Assembly: GCA_036269915.1 (NCBI GenBank) | Contig: DATBDM010000319.1 | Span: forward strand, 1-28,899 | DNA: 28,899 nt | Source of the DNA: DATBDM01 sp036269915 | GTDB taxonomy: Bacteria > Actinomycetota > Thermoleophilia > Solirubrobacterales > Solirubrobacteraceae | Direction: 5' to 3' | Shown here: in pieces, positions 1 to 7,251 of the stretch | Layout: the number at the start of each line of letters is the position of its first letter | How positions within the stretch are numbered: position 1 is the stretch's first letter | Notes under the pieces: generated by a model | What the model saw: the letters and a program-made list of their open reading frames with translations, nothing else | Told to the model about the DNA's origin: nothing | Database searches by the model: none | Position numbers and translations under genes: made by a program

Positions 1-1
1 C

Positions 2-607
2 CTACGCCACCGCGCCGTAGCGCTCGGCGACCTTGTCCCAGTCGACGACGTTCCACCACGCGTCGAGGTAGTCCGGGCGCTTGTTCTGGTACTTCAGGTA
101 GTACGCGTGCTCCCAGACGTCGACGCCCAGCAACGGCGTCGAGCCCTCGGAGACCGGGTTGTCCTGGTTGGGCGAGGAGGTGACCTGCAGGCCGCTGCCA
201 TCGTGCACGAGCCAGGCCCAGCCGGAGCCGAACTGGTTGACGCCGGCGTCCTTCATCTTCGCCTTGAAGTCGTCGAAGGAGCCGAAGGCGGCGTCGATCG
301 CCTCGCCGAGCGCGCCCGAGGGGGCGCCGCCCTTGCCTGGGCCCATGGACTCCCAGAAGAGGCTGTGGTTGTAGTGGCCGCCGCCGTTGTTGCGCACGAC
401 GGTCCGCTTGTCGGCGGGCAGCGCCGACAGGTCGCGCAGGACGTCCTCGATCGGCTTGCCGTCCCACTCGGTGCCGTCGAGCGCGCCGTTGGCCTTGTCG
501 ACGTACGCCTGGTGATGCTTGTCGTGATGGACGCGCATCGTCGCCTCATCGATGTGCGGTTCGAGCGCGTCGTAGTCGTAGGGAAGTGCGGGGACCTCGT
601 AAGGCAA
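2..607 (-). CDS. sodA: Superoxide dismutase, Mn-type (Fe/Mn family)
   Basis: Cytoplasmic enzyme that dismutates superoxide to peroxide and oxygen. The 201-residue product has the usual family length. All four metal ligands are visible: H27, H81 in the NHSLFW segment, D163 and H167 in DVWEHAYY. G77 before H78 and Q148 in the PNQD segment match the Mn-enzyme pattern rather than the Fe-enzyme one. I chose TTG at 605-607 because AGGAGG lies four bases upstream and the protein then begins at the conserved YEVPALPYDYDALEPH segment; longer reading frames upstream have no family resemblance. The gene diverges from proS, with an ATTCGAAT palindrome (632-639) in its likely promoter. Metal preference is inferred from residues only. 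Confidence 0.95.
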   Translation of the reverse strand: MPYEVPALPYDYDALEPHIDEATMRVHHDKHHQAYVDKANGALDGTEWDGKPIEDVLRDLSALPADKRTVVRNNGGGHYNHSLFWESMGPGKGGAPSGALGEAIDAAFGSFDDFKAKMKDAGVNQFGSGWAWLVHDGSGLQVTSSPNQDNPVSEGSTPLLGVDVWEHAYYLKYQNKRPDYLDAWWNVVDWDKVAERYGAVA

Positions 608-701
608 GTGGCCTCCTGGTTCGAGAGGGATATTCGAATCCTCCCACTCGGCGTGCCACGGCGGCCTCCCGACCAAACCACAGGTAGGCTGCTGACCCCT
701 C

Positions 702-2384
702 ATGACCCGTCTGACCGAGTACCTGCTGCCCACCGAGAAGCAGGCCCCCGCCGACGCGGAGGCCGTCTCGCACAAGCTCGTCGTGCGGGCGGGGCTGGCG
801 CGCCAGGTCGGCGCCGGCCTGTGGACCTGGATGCCCGCCGGGTGGCGCGTGCACGAGAAGATCGTGGAGATCGTCCGCGAGGAGATCAACCGCGCCGGCG
901 GCCAGGAGATGCTGATGCCGGTGCTCAACCCGGCCGATCTGTGGAAGCGGTCGGGCCGCTACGGCATCGACGAGCTCTTCAAGCTCTCCGACCGCAAGGG
1001 CGCCGAGATGGTGCTGGCCTTGACGCACGAGGAGGTCGTGACCTTCCACGTCGCCGGCATCGTGCGCTCCTACCGCGACCTGCCCTTCAGCCTGTATCAC
1101 TTCCAGACGAAGGGACGCGACGAGGCGCGGCCGCGCGCCGGCGTGCTGCGCACGCGCGAGTTCATCATGAAGGACGCGTACACCTTCGACCGCGACCGCG
1201 CCGGTCTCGACGAGCACTACGAGCGCTACCGCGAGGCGTATGACCGCATCTTCGACCGCGTCGGGCTGGAGTGGTACCGGGTCGAGTCCGACGTCGGGAT
1301 GATGGGCGGCGTCGGCGCGCACGAGTACATGGCGCCGTGCGAGGCGGGCGAGAACGACGTCGCCCTCGCCGAGGGGTATGCGGCCAACATCGAGGTCGCG
1401 TCCGCCGATCCGCGGCCGGTCGAGCTGCCGCCCGGGCTGCCGGCGCCGGAGGCGGTGAGCACGCCGGGGATGACCACGGTCGCGCAGGTCTCGCAGGAGC
1501 TCGGCGTACCGGCCGGCGCACTGCTGAAGGCCTACCCCGTCATCGCCGCCGGCCGCGGGCTCGTGCTCGTCGTCGTCCGCGGCGACCACCGCGTCAACGA
1601 CGTCAAGCTCACGAACGCCCTCGGCGAGCCGTTCCGCCCGGCGCGCGAGGAGGAGTTCGCGGACCGCGTCGGCCCGGGCGGCTACATCGGCCCGGTCGGC
1701 ACTGATGTCCCGATCATGCTCGACGACGCCGTCGCCGAGGGCGGGTACGTCACGGGCGCGAACCGCCCGGACGAGCACCTGCGGGGCGTCGAGCCCGGGC
1801 GCGACTTCGCGTTCGAGCGCGCGGATGTGCGCACGGTCGAGGCCGGCGATACGGTCGACGGCAGCCCGGTCCGCGTCGAGCCGGCGATCGAGGTCGGCAA
1901 CATCTTCAAGCTCGGGACGCGCTACGCCGAGGCGCTGGGCGCGACCTACCTCGACCAGTCCGGCAGCGAGCAGTCGATCTGGATGGGCTCCTACGGCATC
2001 GGGCCCGCGCGGATCGCGGCCGCGGCGATCGAGCAGCACGCCGACGAGCACGGCATCTCCTGGCCGCGGGCGATCGCCCCGTGGGACATCCACCTCGTCG
2101 GTCTCGGCCGCGAGGGCTCGGAGGAGCGCGCGCTCGCCGAGCGCCTGTACGGCGAGCTGCTCGAGACCGGCCTCGAGATCCTCTACGACGACCGCGACCT
2201 CGGCCCGGGCCAGAAGTTCGCCGACGCCGAGCTGCTCGGGGTGCCGCTGCGGCTCACGGTCGGTCGCCGCACGGCGGCGTCCGGCGAGGTCGAGGCCCAG
2301 ATCCGGCGCGGGCGCGAGGACCGCTCGCTGCCGCTGGAGGGAGCCGCGCAGGCGGCGCTGGACCTGTGGCGGAGCCTCGCGTAG
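702..2384 (+). CDS. proS: Prolyl-tRNA synthetase, bacterial type with editing domain
   Basis: Charges tRNA-Pro with proline using ATP. At 560 residues it has the length of the bacterial form carrying the INS editing insertion. Residues about 30-215 form the first part of the class II core, with the motif 2 segment around FQTKGRDEARPR and RTREFIMKDAYTF. Residues about 225-385 are the YbaK-like INS domain that hydrolyses mischarged Ala-tRNA-Pro (RGDHRVNDVKL, GYIGPVG). Motif 3 (GSYGIGPARI) follows, then the C-terminal anticodon-binding domain from about residue 465. ATG at 702 has no Shine-Dalgarno sequence; a TAGGCT hexamer lies 11 bases upstream. Its 3' end overlaps the next gene by 19 bases. 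Confidence 0.97.
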   Translation: MTRLTEYLLPTEKQAPADAEAVSHKLVVRAGLARQVGAGLWTWMPAGWRVHEKIVEIVREEINRAGGQEMLMPVLNPADLWKRSGRYGIDELFKLSDRKGAEMVLALTHEEVVTFHVAGIVRSYRDLPFSLYHFQTKGRDEARPRAGVLRTREFIMKDAYTFDRDRAGLDEHYERYREAYDRIFDRVGLEWYRVESDVGMMGGVGAHEYMAPCEAGENDVALAEGYAANIEVASADPRPVELPPGLPAPEAVSTPGMTTVAQVSQELGVPAGALLKAYPVIAAGRGLVLVVVRGDHRVNDVKLTNALGEPFRPAREEEFADRVGPGGYIGPVGTDVPIMLDDAVAEGGYVTGANRPDEHLRGVEPGRDFAFERADVRTVEAGDTVDGSPVRVEPAIEVGNIFKLGTRYAEALGATYLDQSGSEQSIWMGSYGIGPARIAAAAIEQHADEHGISWPRAIAPWDIHLVGLGREGSEERALAERLYGELLETGLEILYDDRDLGPGQKFADAELLGVPLRLTVGRRTAASGEVEAQIRRGREDRSLPLEGAAQAALDLWRSLA

Positions 2385-3043
2385 GCGAGCGCGCGGCCGA
2401 GCGCGCCGCGGAGGCCGCCGAGAAGGCGCGGCTGACCTTCCGGCGCCTGGCGGGGCTCGATCGCTCCGGGCCGCCCCCGCCGCAGACGCTCAAGGGCCAG
2501 CCGCTGCGCCCCTGGACGATCCCGAACGTCATCGGGTACATCCGGCTCGCGCTGATCCCGGTGTTCCTCGTGCTGTCCTTCAACGCCGACGGGCAGAGCA
2601 CCACGGGCGTCGTGATCTACGCGGTGATCGCGTGGAGCGACTACCTCGACGGCATCACCGCGCGCCTCACCGGCCAGTACTCGCGGCTCGGCACGCTCCT
2701 CGACCCGGTGGTCGACCGGTTGCTGATCCTGTCCGGCGCGGTCGTCTGCTTCGCCTTCGACCTGCTGCCGCACTGGGCGCTGATCGTGCTCGCCGCGCGC
2801 GAGGTCTTCATCTTCGGGCTCGCCCGCTGGGGGCTCTACCACGGGTTCGACATCAAGGTGAACTGGCTGGGCCGCGCCGGGGTCTGGCCGGTGTTCTCGG
2901 CGCTGTTCTTCGCGATGGCCGGGCTCGAGACGGTCGGCGCCGTGTGTCTCTACATCGGGCTGGTGCTGGTGCTCGGGAGCGCGGCCCAGTACTTTCGCGA
3001 CGGGCTCGCCGCACGGCGGGCACAACCCTCGACCAGAGCTTGA
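2366..3043 (+). CDS. pgsA: CDP-alcohol phosphatidyltransferase (PgsA-like)
   Basis: Integral membrane enzyme that transfers a phosphatidyl group from CDP-diacylglycerol to an alcohol acceptor, probably glycerol-3-phosphate, on the way to phosphatidylglycerol and cardiolipin. The diagnostic motif D-x2-DG-x2-AR-x8-G-x3-D-x3-D is complete, starting at SDYLDGITAR and ending at LLDPVVD. The GTG at 2366 inside the end of proS gives 225 residues with a charged, alanine-rich cytoplasmic N-terminus (about 50 residues) before the first membrane segment; a later start is possible. The true acceptor cannot be decided from the motif. Its position upstream of a GarA-like and an FtsR-like gene parallels mycobacterial pgsA2. 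Confidence 0.88.
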   Translation: MAEPRVGERAAERAAEAAEKARLTFRRLAGLDRSGPPPPQTLKGQPLRPWTIPNVIGYIRLALIPVFLVLSFNADGQSTTGVVIYAVIAWSDYLDGITARLTGQYSRLGTLLDPVVDRLLILSGAVVCFAFDLLPHWALIVLAAREVFIFGLARWGLYHGFDIKVNWLGRAGVWPVFSALFFAMAGLETVGAVCLYIGLVLVLGSAAQYFRDGLAARRAQPSTRA

Positions 3044-3048
3044 CACGC

Positions 3049-3054
3049 TAAGGT
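3049..3054 (+). promoter_or_regulatory. -10-like hexamer TAAGGT before rsiG
   Basis: TAAGGT ends six bases before the ATG of the RsiG-like gene and no Shine-Dalgarno sequence is present, consistent with transcription starting at or next to the start codon. No convincing -35 hexamer is seen at the usual distance. The gene could therefore have its own promoter as well as read-through from pgsA. Confidence 0.45.
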
Positions 3055-3060
3055 GGCGCC

Positions 3061-3318
3061 ATGGACACGTTTCCCGACCTCGGTTCGCTCTCGGACCAGG
3101 AGCTGAAGGACCTCATCCAGCAGCTGACCGACGAGGAGCAGGAGGTGTCCTACCGTCGCCGGATCCTGCACGGGAAGATCGACATCCTGCGCGCCGAGCT
3201 CGTCAATCGCCTTCGCAAGCGTCACGAGGGTGGTGAGGAGGTCATCTCCGGGGCCGACGTCCAGCGCCTCACCGACATCCTCGCCGGCCGCGCGTCGGGC
3301 AGCGACGACGACGTCTGA
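3061..3318 (+). CDS. rsiG: RsiG-like c-di-GMP-responsive anti-sigma factor
   Basis: Small, highly charged, helical protein of 85 residues. Residues 26-41 read E-x3-S-x2-R-x3-H-x3-D. This is the c-di-GMP-binding signature of RsiG, the anti-sigma factor of WhiG in Streptomyces (E-x3-S-x2-R-x3-Q-x3-D), with His in place of Gln at position 37; the following residues IDILRAEL also match the family. Streptomyces RsiG carries the signature on two helices, whereas this protein has one copy, as in the homodimeric Rubrobacter form. Expected role: sequester a WhiG/FliA-type sigma factor when loaded with c-di-GMP. No such sigma factor gene is in the window. The C-terminal part (about 62-76) forms a second short helix, followed by an acidic tail. 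Confidence 0.75.
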   Translation: MDTFPDLGSLSDQELKDLIQQLTDEEQEVSYRRRILHGKIDILRAELVNRLRKRHEGGEEVISGADVQRLTDILAGRASGSDDDV

Positions 3319-3327
3319 GCGACCCTC

Positions 3328-3801
3328 GTGGCGCGCCACTGCCCGGAATGCGGGTTCGTCGCCACCGAGGGCGCGAACTACTGCGTGCGCTGTGGGGCGT
3401 TCCTCGGCTCGCCTGAGCCGACGCGCGACGACGCCACGACCGCGACCTACGTCATCGACGAGGCGACGGGCGAGCTGCGCCCGGTCGACGTCGGCGATGT
3501 CGCCGCGGAGAGCGGCGCGCTGGTCATCCGCTCCGGCGGCGGGCGTACGGGGCAGTCGTTCCCGCTGCACGGCGAGCGCATGACGATCGGTCGCCACCCC
3601 GATGCCGAGATCTTCCTCGACGACGTCACCGTCTCGCGCGACCATGCGGTCCTGGTGCACCGCTCCGGCGGCTGGTTCCTCGACGACTCGGGCTCGCTCA
3701 ACGGCACCTACGTCAACCGGCGGCGCATCGACTCCCACAAGCTCGAGGACGGCGACGAGCTGCAGGTCGGCAAGTACAAGCTCACCTACCTGGCCCGTTA
3801 G
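3328..3801 (+). CDS. Zinc-ribbon and FHA domain protein, GarA/OdhI-like
   Basis: Cytoplasmic phosphothreonine-binding regulator of 157 residues. Residues 5-22 form a zinc ribbon (CPEC ... CVRC). Residues about 64-157 form an FHA domain closely resembling mycobacterial GarA and corynebacterial OdhI: IGRHPDAEIFLDDVTVSRDH, then GSLNGTYVNRRRID and LQVGKYKLTYL. GarA controls 2-oxoglutarate and glutamate metabolism and is switched off when kinases phosphorylate an N-terminal Thr-Thr motif. Here T37-T38 lie between ribbon and FHA domain, a possible equivalent (inference). The zinc ribbon is absent from GarA/OdhI. The start is GTG 3328, nine bases after rsiG, without a clear Shine-Dalgarno sequence. 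The following gene is FtsR-like, as after garA. Confidence 0.9.
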   Translation: MARHCPECGFVATEGANYCVRCGAFLGSPEPTRDDATTATYVIDEATGELRPVDVGDVAAESGALVIRSGGGRTGQSFPLHGERMTIGRHPDAEIFLDDVTVSRDHAVLVHRSGGWFLDDSGSLNGTYVNRRRIDSHKLEDGDELQVGKYKLTYLAR

Positions 3802-3815
3802 GGCCGTCCCGACTC

Positions 3816-4619
3816 ATGTCCGACGACGATCCGCTCGGAGACGATCTCCCGCCGCTGCCGGTGACGGACGATGCCGAGGCGCCGCGCAAGTCGCTGACGA
3901 TCGGCGCCGTCTGCAAGGCGCTGGCGCAGGAGTTCCCGGACATCTCGATCTCCAAGATCCGCTACCTCGAGGACCAGAAGCTGCTCGCGCCGCGGCGCAC
4001 GCCCGGCGGCTACCGGCTCTACTCCACGACCGACGTCTCGCGGCTGCGCACGATCCTGCGGCTGCAGCGCGACGAGTTCCTGCCCCTGCGCGTCATCCGG
4101 CAGGAGCTCGCGGCCGGCCGCACCGAGGACGACATGCCGGCGCCCGCCTCGGGCAACTCCGGCGCGCCGGCGGCCGACTCCGCGCGGCCCGGGGCGGCGC
4201 TGCGGCGGCTGACCTTCTCGCTGCAGGACCGCGGCGCGCTCTACTCGCTCGAGGACGTCGTCGACGAGACCGGCGCCGATGCGCGCCTGGTCTCCGAGCT
4301 CGAGGACTTCGGGATCGTCAAGGGGGAGACCCGCGGAGGCGCCAACGGCCCGAAGTACTACGACGAGACCGAGCGCGAGATCATCCGCGCGGTCACCGAG
4401 CTGTCGCGCTACGGAGTCGCCGGGCGCAACCTGCGCGTGTTCCGGACCTCGGCCGAGCGCGAGGCGGCGCTGCTGCAGCAGATCCTCGCCCCGGCGCTGC
4501 GCTCGCGCAATCCGGAGCGGCGCAAGGAGGCGATCGAGGCGCTCGAGAACCTCGCCGCCGTGGCGTCGCACCTCAAGCACCTGCTGCTCGTGCGCGACCT
4601 GCGGAGGATCGCGAAGTGA
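3816..4619 (+). CDS. ftsR: MerR-family regulator, FtsR/Rv1828-like
   Basis: DNA-binding regulator of 267 residues. After an acidic leader of about 30 residues, residues 32-110 form the MerR winged helix-turn-helix (LTIGAVCKAL, ISKIRYLEDQKLL, PGGYRLYSTTDVSRL). A linker rich in Ala, Pro and Gly follows. Residues about 135-225 form the second winged-helix-like domain typical of the Rv1828/FtsR group (GALYSLEDVVDETGA, GPKYYDETE). FtsR of Corynebacterium activates ftsZ; the target here is unknown. The position directly after a GarA-like FHA gene is as in mycobacteria and corynebacteria. Its TGA overlaps the GTG of apt by four bases. Confidence 0.88.
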   Translation: MSDDDPLGDDLPPLPVTDDAEAPRKSLTIGAVCKALAQEFPDISISKIRYLEDQKLLAPRRTPGGYRLYSTTDVSRLRTILRLQRDEFLPLRVIRQELAAGRTEDDMPAPASGNSGAPAADSARPGAALRRLTFSLQDRGALYSLEDVVDETGADARLVSELEDFGIVKGETRGGANGPKYYDETEREIIRAVTELSRYGVAGRNLRVFRTSAEREAALLQQILAPALRSRNPERRKEAIEALENLAAVASHLKHLLLVRDLRRIAK

Positions 4620-5140
4620 GCACGGAGCTCGCGGCGCGCATCCGCGACATCCCGGACTTCCCCAAGCCCGGGATCCTCTTCAAGGACATCACGCCGCTGC
4701 TGCTCGACCCCGAGTCGCTGCGCCTCGCGGTGCGCGAGCTCGCCGACTGGGCGCGCCCGCGCGAGGTCGACTTCGTCGTCGCCGCCGAGGCGCGCGGGTT
4801 CATCCTCGGCGCGGCGCTGGCGATCGAGCTCGGCGCCGGCTTCGTCCCCGCGCGCAAGCCCGGCAAGCTGCCCAGCGACACGATCGCGGCCGAGTACATC
4901 CTCGAGTACGGGGTCGACGCGCTCGAGATGCACGCCGACGCGCTCGCCCACGGGGCGCGCGTCCTCCTCCACGACGACCTGCTGGCGACCGGTGGCACCG
5001 CGCGCGCACTGGCCGAGCTCGTCGAGGGCACGGGGGCGGAGATCGTCGGCTGCGGGTTCCTCGTCGAGCTCGCCTTCCTGGGCGGCCGCGAGCGGATGCA
5101 GGGCTTCGACGTGCACGCGCTCGTCACCTACGGCGAGTGA
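4616..5140 (+). CDS. apt: Adenine phosphoribosyltransferase
   Basis: Purine salvage enzyme: adenine plus PRPP gives AMP and pyrophosphate in the cytoplasm. The 174-residue length is normal. The family N-terminus (IRDIPDFPKPGILFKDITPLL) and the PRPP-binding loop VLLHDDLLATGGTARA (about residues 117-132) are intact, as is the AEARGFILG segment. The GTG at 4616 overlaps the stop of the MerR gene as GTGA and has GAGG ten bases upstream, so translation is probably coupled. The next gene begins in another GTGA overlap. Confidence 0.95.
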   Translation: MSTELAARIRDIPDFPKPGILFKDITPLLLDPESLRLAVRELADWARPREVDFVVAAEARGFILGAALAIELGAGFVPARKPGKLPSDTIAAEYILEYGVDALEMHADALAHGARVLLHDDLLATGGTARALAELVEGTGAEIVGCGFLVELAFLGGRERMQGFDVHALVTYGE

Positions 5141-5571
5141 TCGCCACCCGCGAGCGCACCGTGCCGGCGGCCCCCGAGGCCGTGTGGGCGCTGGTCGGCG
5201 ATCCGCGCTCGCTGCCGCGCTGGTGGCCGCGCACCGAGCGCGTCGAGAACGTCCGGGAGGACGCCTGGACGACCGTGATGCGCTCCGACCGCGGGCGCGT
5301 CGTACGCGCCGACTGGCGACTCGAGGAGACCGAGCCGCCGCGGCGGCGCGCGTGGTCGCAGGCGCTCGCGGGCACCCCGTTCGAGAAGGTGATCTCCGAG
5401 CGACGGGTCGAGGTGCGCGTCGAGCCCGCCGAGGCGGGGAGCACCGTGACGCTCGAGCTGCGCCAGCGCTCGCGCAAGCTCGGCCGCTTCGGCGACCTCG
5501 TCCTGCGCGGCCCCGCCGCGCGCGAGCTCGACGCCGCCCTCGCGCAGCTCGCCGAGGCGCTCGCGGCGTGA
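5137..5571 (+). CDS. SRPBCC-family protein
   Basis: Predicted 144-residue START-like (SRPBCC, polyketide cyclase/dehydrase type) protein with a hydrophobic ligand cavity. The N-terminal pattern TVPAAPEAVWALVGDPRSLPRWWP is typical of the family, followed by alternating strands and a C-terminal amphipathic helix (RELDAALAQLAEAL). The GTG at 5137 forms a GTGA overlap with apt, and its own stop forms another with the downstream flavoprotein, so the three are likely translated in a fixed ratio. The ligand is unknown; pairing with an alkyl-DHAP-synthase-like enzyme suggests a lipid (inference). Confidence 0.85.
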   Translation: MIATRERTVPAAPEAVWALVGDPRSLPRWWPRTERVENVREDAWTTVMRSDRGRVVRADWRLEETEPPRRRAWSQALAGTPFEKVISERRVEVRVEPAEAGSTVTLELRQRSRKLGRFGDLVLRGPAARELDAALAQLAEALAA

Positions 5572-7181
5572 GGCGCGAGCAGGTCTTCTGGGGCTGGGGC
5601 GAGCCCGGCGCCGGACCCGAGCTGCCCGGGCACGCCGTGGGGCTGCTGCGGGACGCGCTCGGGGTCTCGGGCGAGATCGTCGACCGGCCCGTCGGGCTGC
5701 CCGACGTGCGGCTGCGCGACCCGGCGCTCGCCGGCGCGCTGCTCGAGCGCCTGGGCGCGATCGTGGGAGAGGACGGCGTGAGGACCGACCGCGAGGCGCG
5801 CGTGCTGCGCTGCCGCGGCAAGTCCTACCTCGACCTGCTCGCGCAGCGCGCCGGCGACTGCGAGACGGCGCCGGACGCGGTCGTCGCGCCGCGCACGCAC
5901 GCCGAGGTGCTCGCCGTGCTGGAGGCGTGCGCGGAAGCGGGCGTCGCCGTCGTTGCCTTCGGCGGCGGCACGAGCGTCGTCGGCGGCCTGGAGCCCGCGC
6001 GGGGGAGCGTCGAGGCGCACGTCTCGCTCGACCTCGCGCGCATGGACCGCGTCGTCGCCGTCGACCGCGTCTCCGGGCTCGCCGTGCTCGAGCCGGGGCT
6101 GCGGCTGCCCGAGGCCGATCACGCGCTCGCCGCCCACGGTCTGACCCTCGGCCACGTGCCGCAGAGCTACGAGTGGGCGACGGTCGGCGGCTGCGTGGCG
6201 ACGCGCTCGGCCGGCCAGTCCTCGACCGGCCACGGGCGGATCGACGCGAACCTCGTCGGCGCGCGCTGCGCGACCCCCGCCGGGACGATCGCGCCGCGCA
6301 CGGTGCCGGCCAGTGCCGCCGGGCCGGACCTGCGCGAGCTGCTCGCCGGCTCGGAGGGCGCGCTCGGAGTGCTCACCGAGGTCACCCTGCGGGTGCACCC
6401 GCGCCCGGAGGGGGCGCGGCACGAGGGCTGGTTCGCGGCGAGCTTCGCCGAGGGCGTCGAGGCGCTGCGCGCGCTCGTGCGCGCCGGCGCGGCGCCGGAC
6501 ATCGCGCGGCTCTCCGACGAGGACGAGACGCGCACCTCGCTCGACCTGGCCGGCGGCCTCGGGCTTCCCGCCCGCGCCTACCTGCGGGCGCGCGTGGGGG
6601 CAGCCGCGCCCGGCTGCCTGATCGTGCTCGGCTGGGATGGCTCGCGCGCGTCGATCGCGCGTCGGCGCGGCGCGGCCACGGCCGTCCTGAGGCGGGCGGC
6701 CCTGGCGCCCGCGGGGACGCGGCCGGGGGAGGGGTGGGCGGCCGCGCGCTTCGCCGGCCCGCACCTGCGCGACGACCTGCTCGACCGCGGCGTGCTCACC
6801 GAGACGCTCGAGACGGCGGCGACGTGGTCGTCGCTGGAGGCGCTGCGCGACGCCGTCGCGACCGCGCTGCGCGGCGCGCTCGACGCGCCGCTCGTCGGCT
6901 GCCACGTCTCGCACCTGTACCCGGCCGGCGCGTCGCTGTACTTCACCGTGCTCGCGCGCCGCGAGGACGACGGCGCCGCGCAGTGGCGCCGCGCGAAGGC
7001 CGCCGCCATGGCGGCGATCGTGGCCGCCGGCGGCACGATCACCCACCACCACGCCGTGGGCCGTGACCACGCCCCGTGGCTCGAGGCCGAGGACGGCGCG
7101 CTCGGGGTCGAGCTGCTGCGCGCGGCCAAGCGCACCGCTGACCCGACGGGGATCATGAACCCGGGCGCGCTGCTGCCCTGA
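5568..7181 (+). CDS. FAD-binding oxidase, alkyldihydroxyacetonephosphate synthase-like
   Basis: 537-residue flavoprotein of the VAO/PCMH fold. The N-terminal FWGWGEPG segment, the FAD-binding PP-loop near residues 130-140 (FGGGTSVVGG), the ATVGGCVATRSAGQSS loop, and the C-terminal THHHAVGRDHAPW (about residues 498-510) and PTGIMNPGALLP segments together resemble alkylglycerone-phosphate synthase rather than D-lactate or glycolate oxidases. The eukaryotic enzyme makes the ether bond of plasmalogens; bacterial relatives are mostly uncharacterised, so substrate is an inference. The GTG at 5568 overlaps the SRPBCC stop (GTGA). A strong hairpin at 7209-7236 follows the gene. Last member of the pgsA-to-oxidase run. 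Confidence 0.88.
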   Translation: MRREQVFWGWGEPGAGPELPGHAVGLLRDALGVSGEIVDRPVGLPDVRLRDPALAGALLERLGAIVGEDGVRTDREARVLRCRGKSYLDLLAQRAGDCETAPDAVVAPRTHAEVLAVLEACAEAGVAVVAFGGGTSVVGGLEPARGSVEAHVSLDLARMDRVVAVDRVSGLAVLEPGLRLPEADHALAAHGLTLGHVPQSYEWATVGGCVATRSAGQSSTGHGRIDANLVGARCATPAGTIAPRTVPASAAGPDLRELLAGSEGALGVLTEVTLRVHPRPEGARHEGWFAASFAEGVEALRALVRAGAAPDIARLSDEDETRTSLDLAGGLGLPARAYLRARVGAAAPGCLIVLGWDGSRASIARRRGAATAVLRRAALAPAGTRPGEGWAAARFAGPHLRDDLLDRGVLTETLETAATWSSLEALRDAVATALRGALDAPLVGCHVSHLYPAGASLYFTVLARREDDGAAQWRRAKAAAMAAIVAAGGTITHHHAVGRDHAPWLEAEDGALGVELLRAAKRTADPTGIMNPGALLP

Positions 7182-7208
7182 CCGGGTGCGGTGAACCAAC
7201 ACGCCGAG

Positions 7209-7236
7209 CGGGGCGCCACCCGAAGGCGGCGCCCCG
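7209..7236. terminator. Bidirectional hairpin terminator
   Basis: A perfect nine-base-pair GC stem (CGGGGCGCC at 7209-7217 with GGCGCCCCG at 7228-7236) and a ten-base loop sit between the convergent ends of the flavoprotein gene and the sugar-binding lipoprotein gene. There is no T-run on either side, which is common in high-GC actinomycetes. Confidence 0.75.
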
Positions 7237-7251
7237 TCGAGCGTCAGCGAC

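Noticed and set aside
610..665. tRNA-like T-arm (TATTCGAATCC) near the sodA start
   Set aside because: No matching acceptor, D or anticodon stems; the TTCGAAT is part of a DNA palindrome in the promoter region.
546..2093. 515-codon leftward open frame opposite proS
   Set aside because: GC-rich antisense artefact over a complete proS gene; no motifs.
5124..7202. 692-codon leftward open frame
   Set aside because: Antisense shadow of the SRPBCC and flavoprotein genes, with biased Arg/Ala/Gly composition and no recognisable domain.
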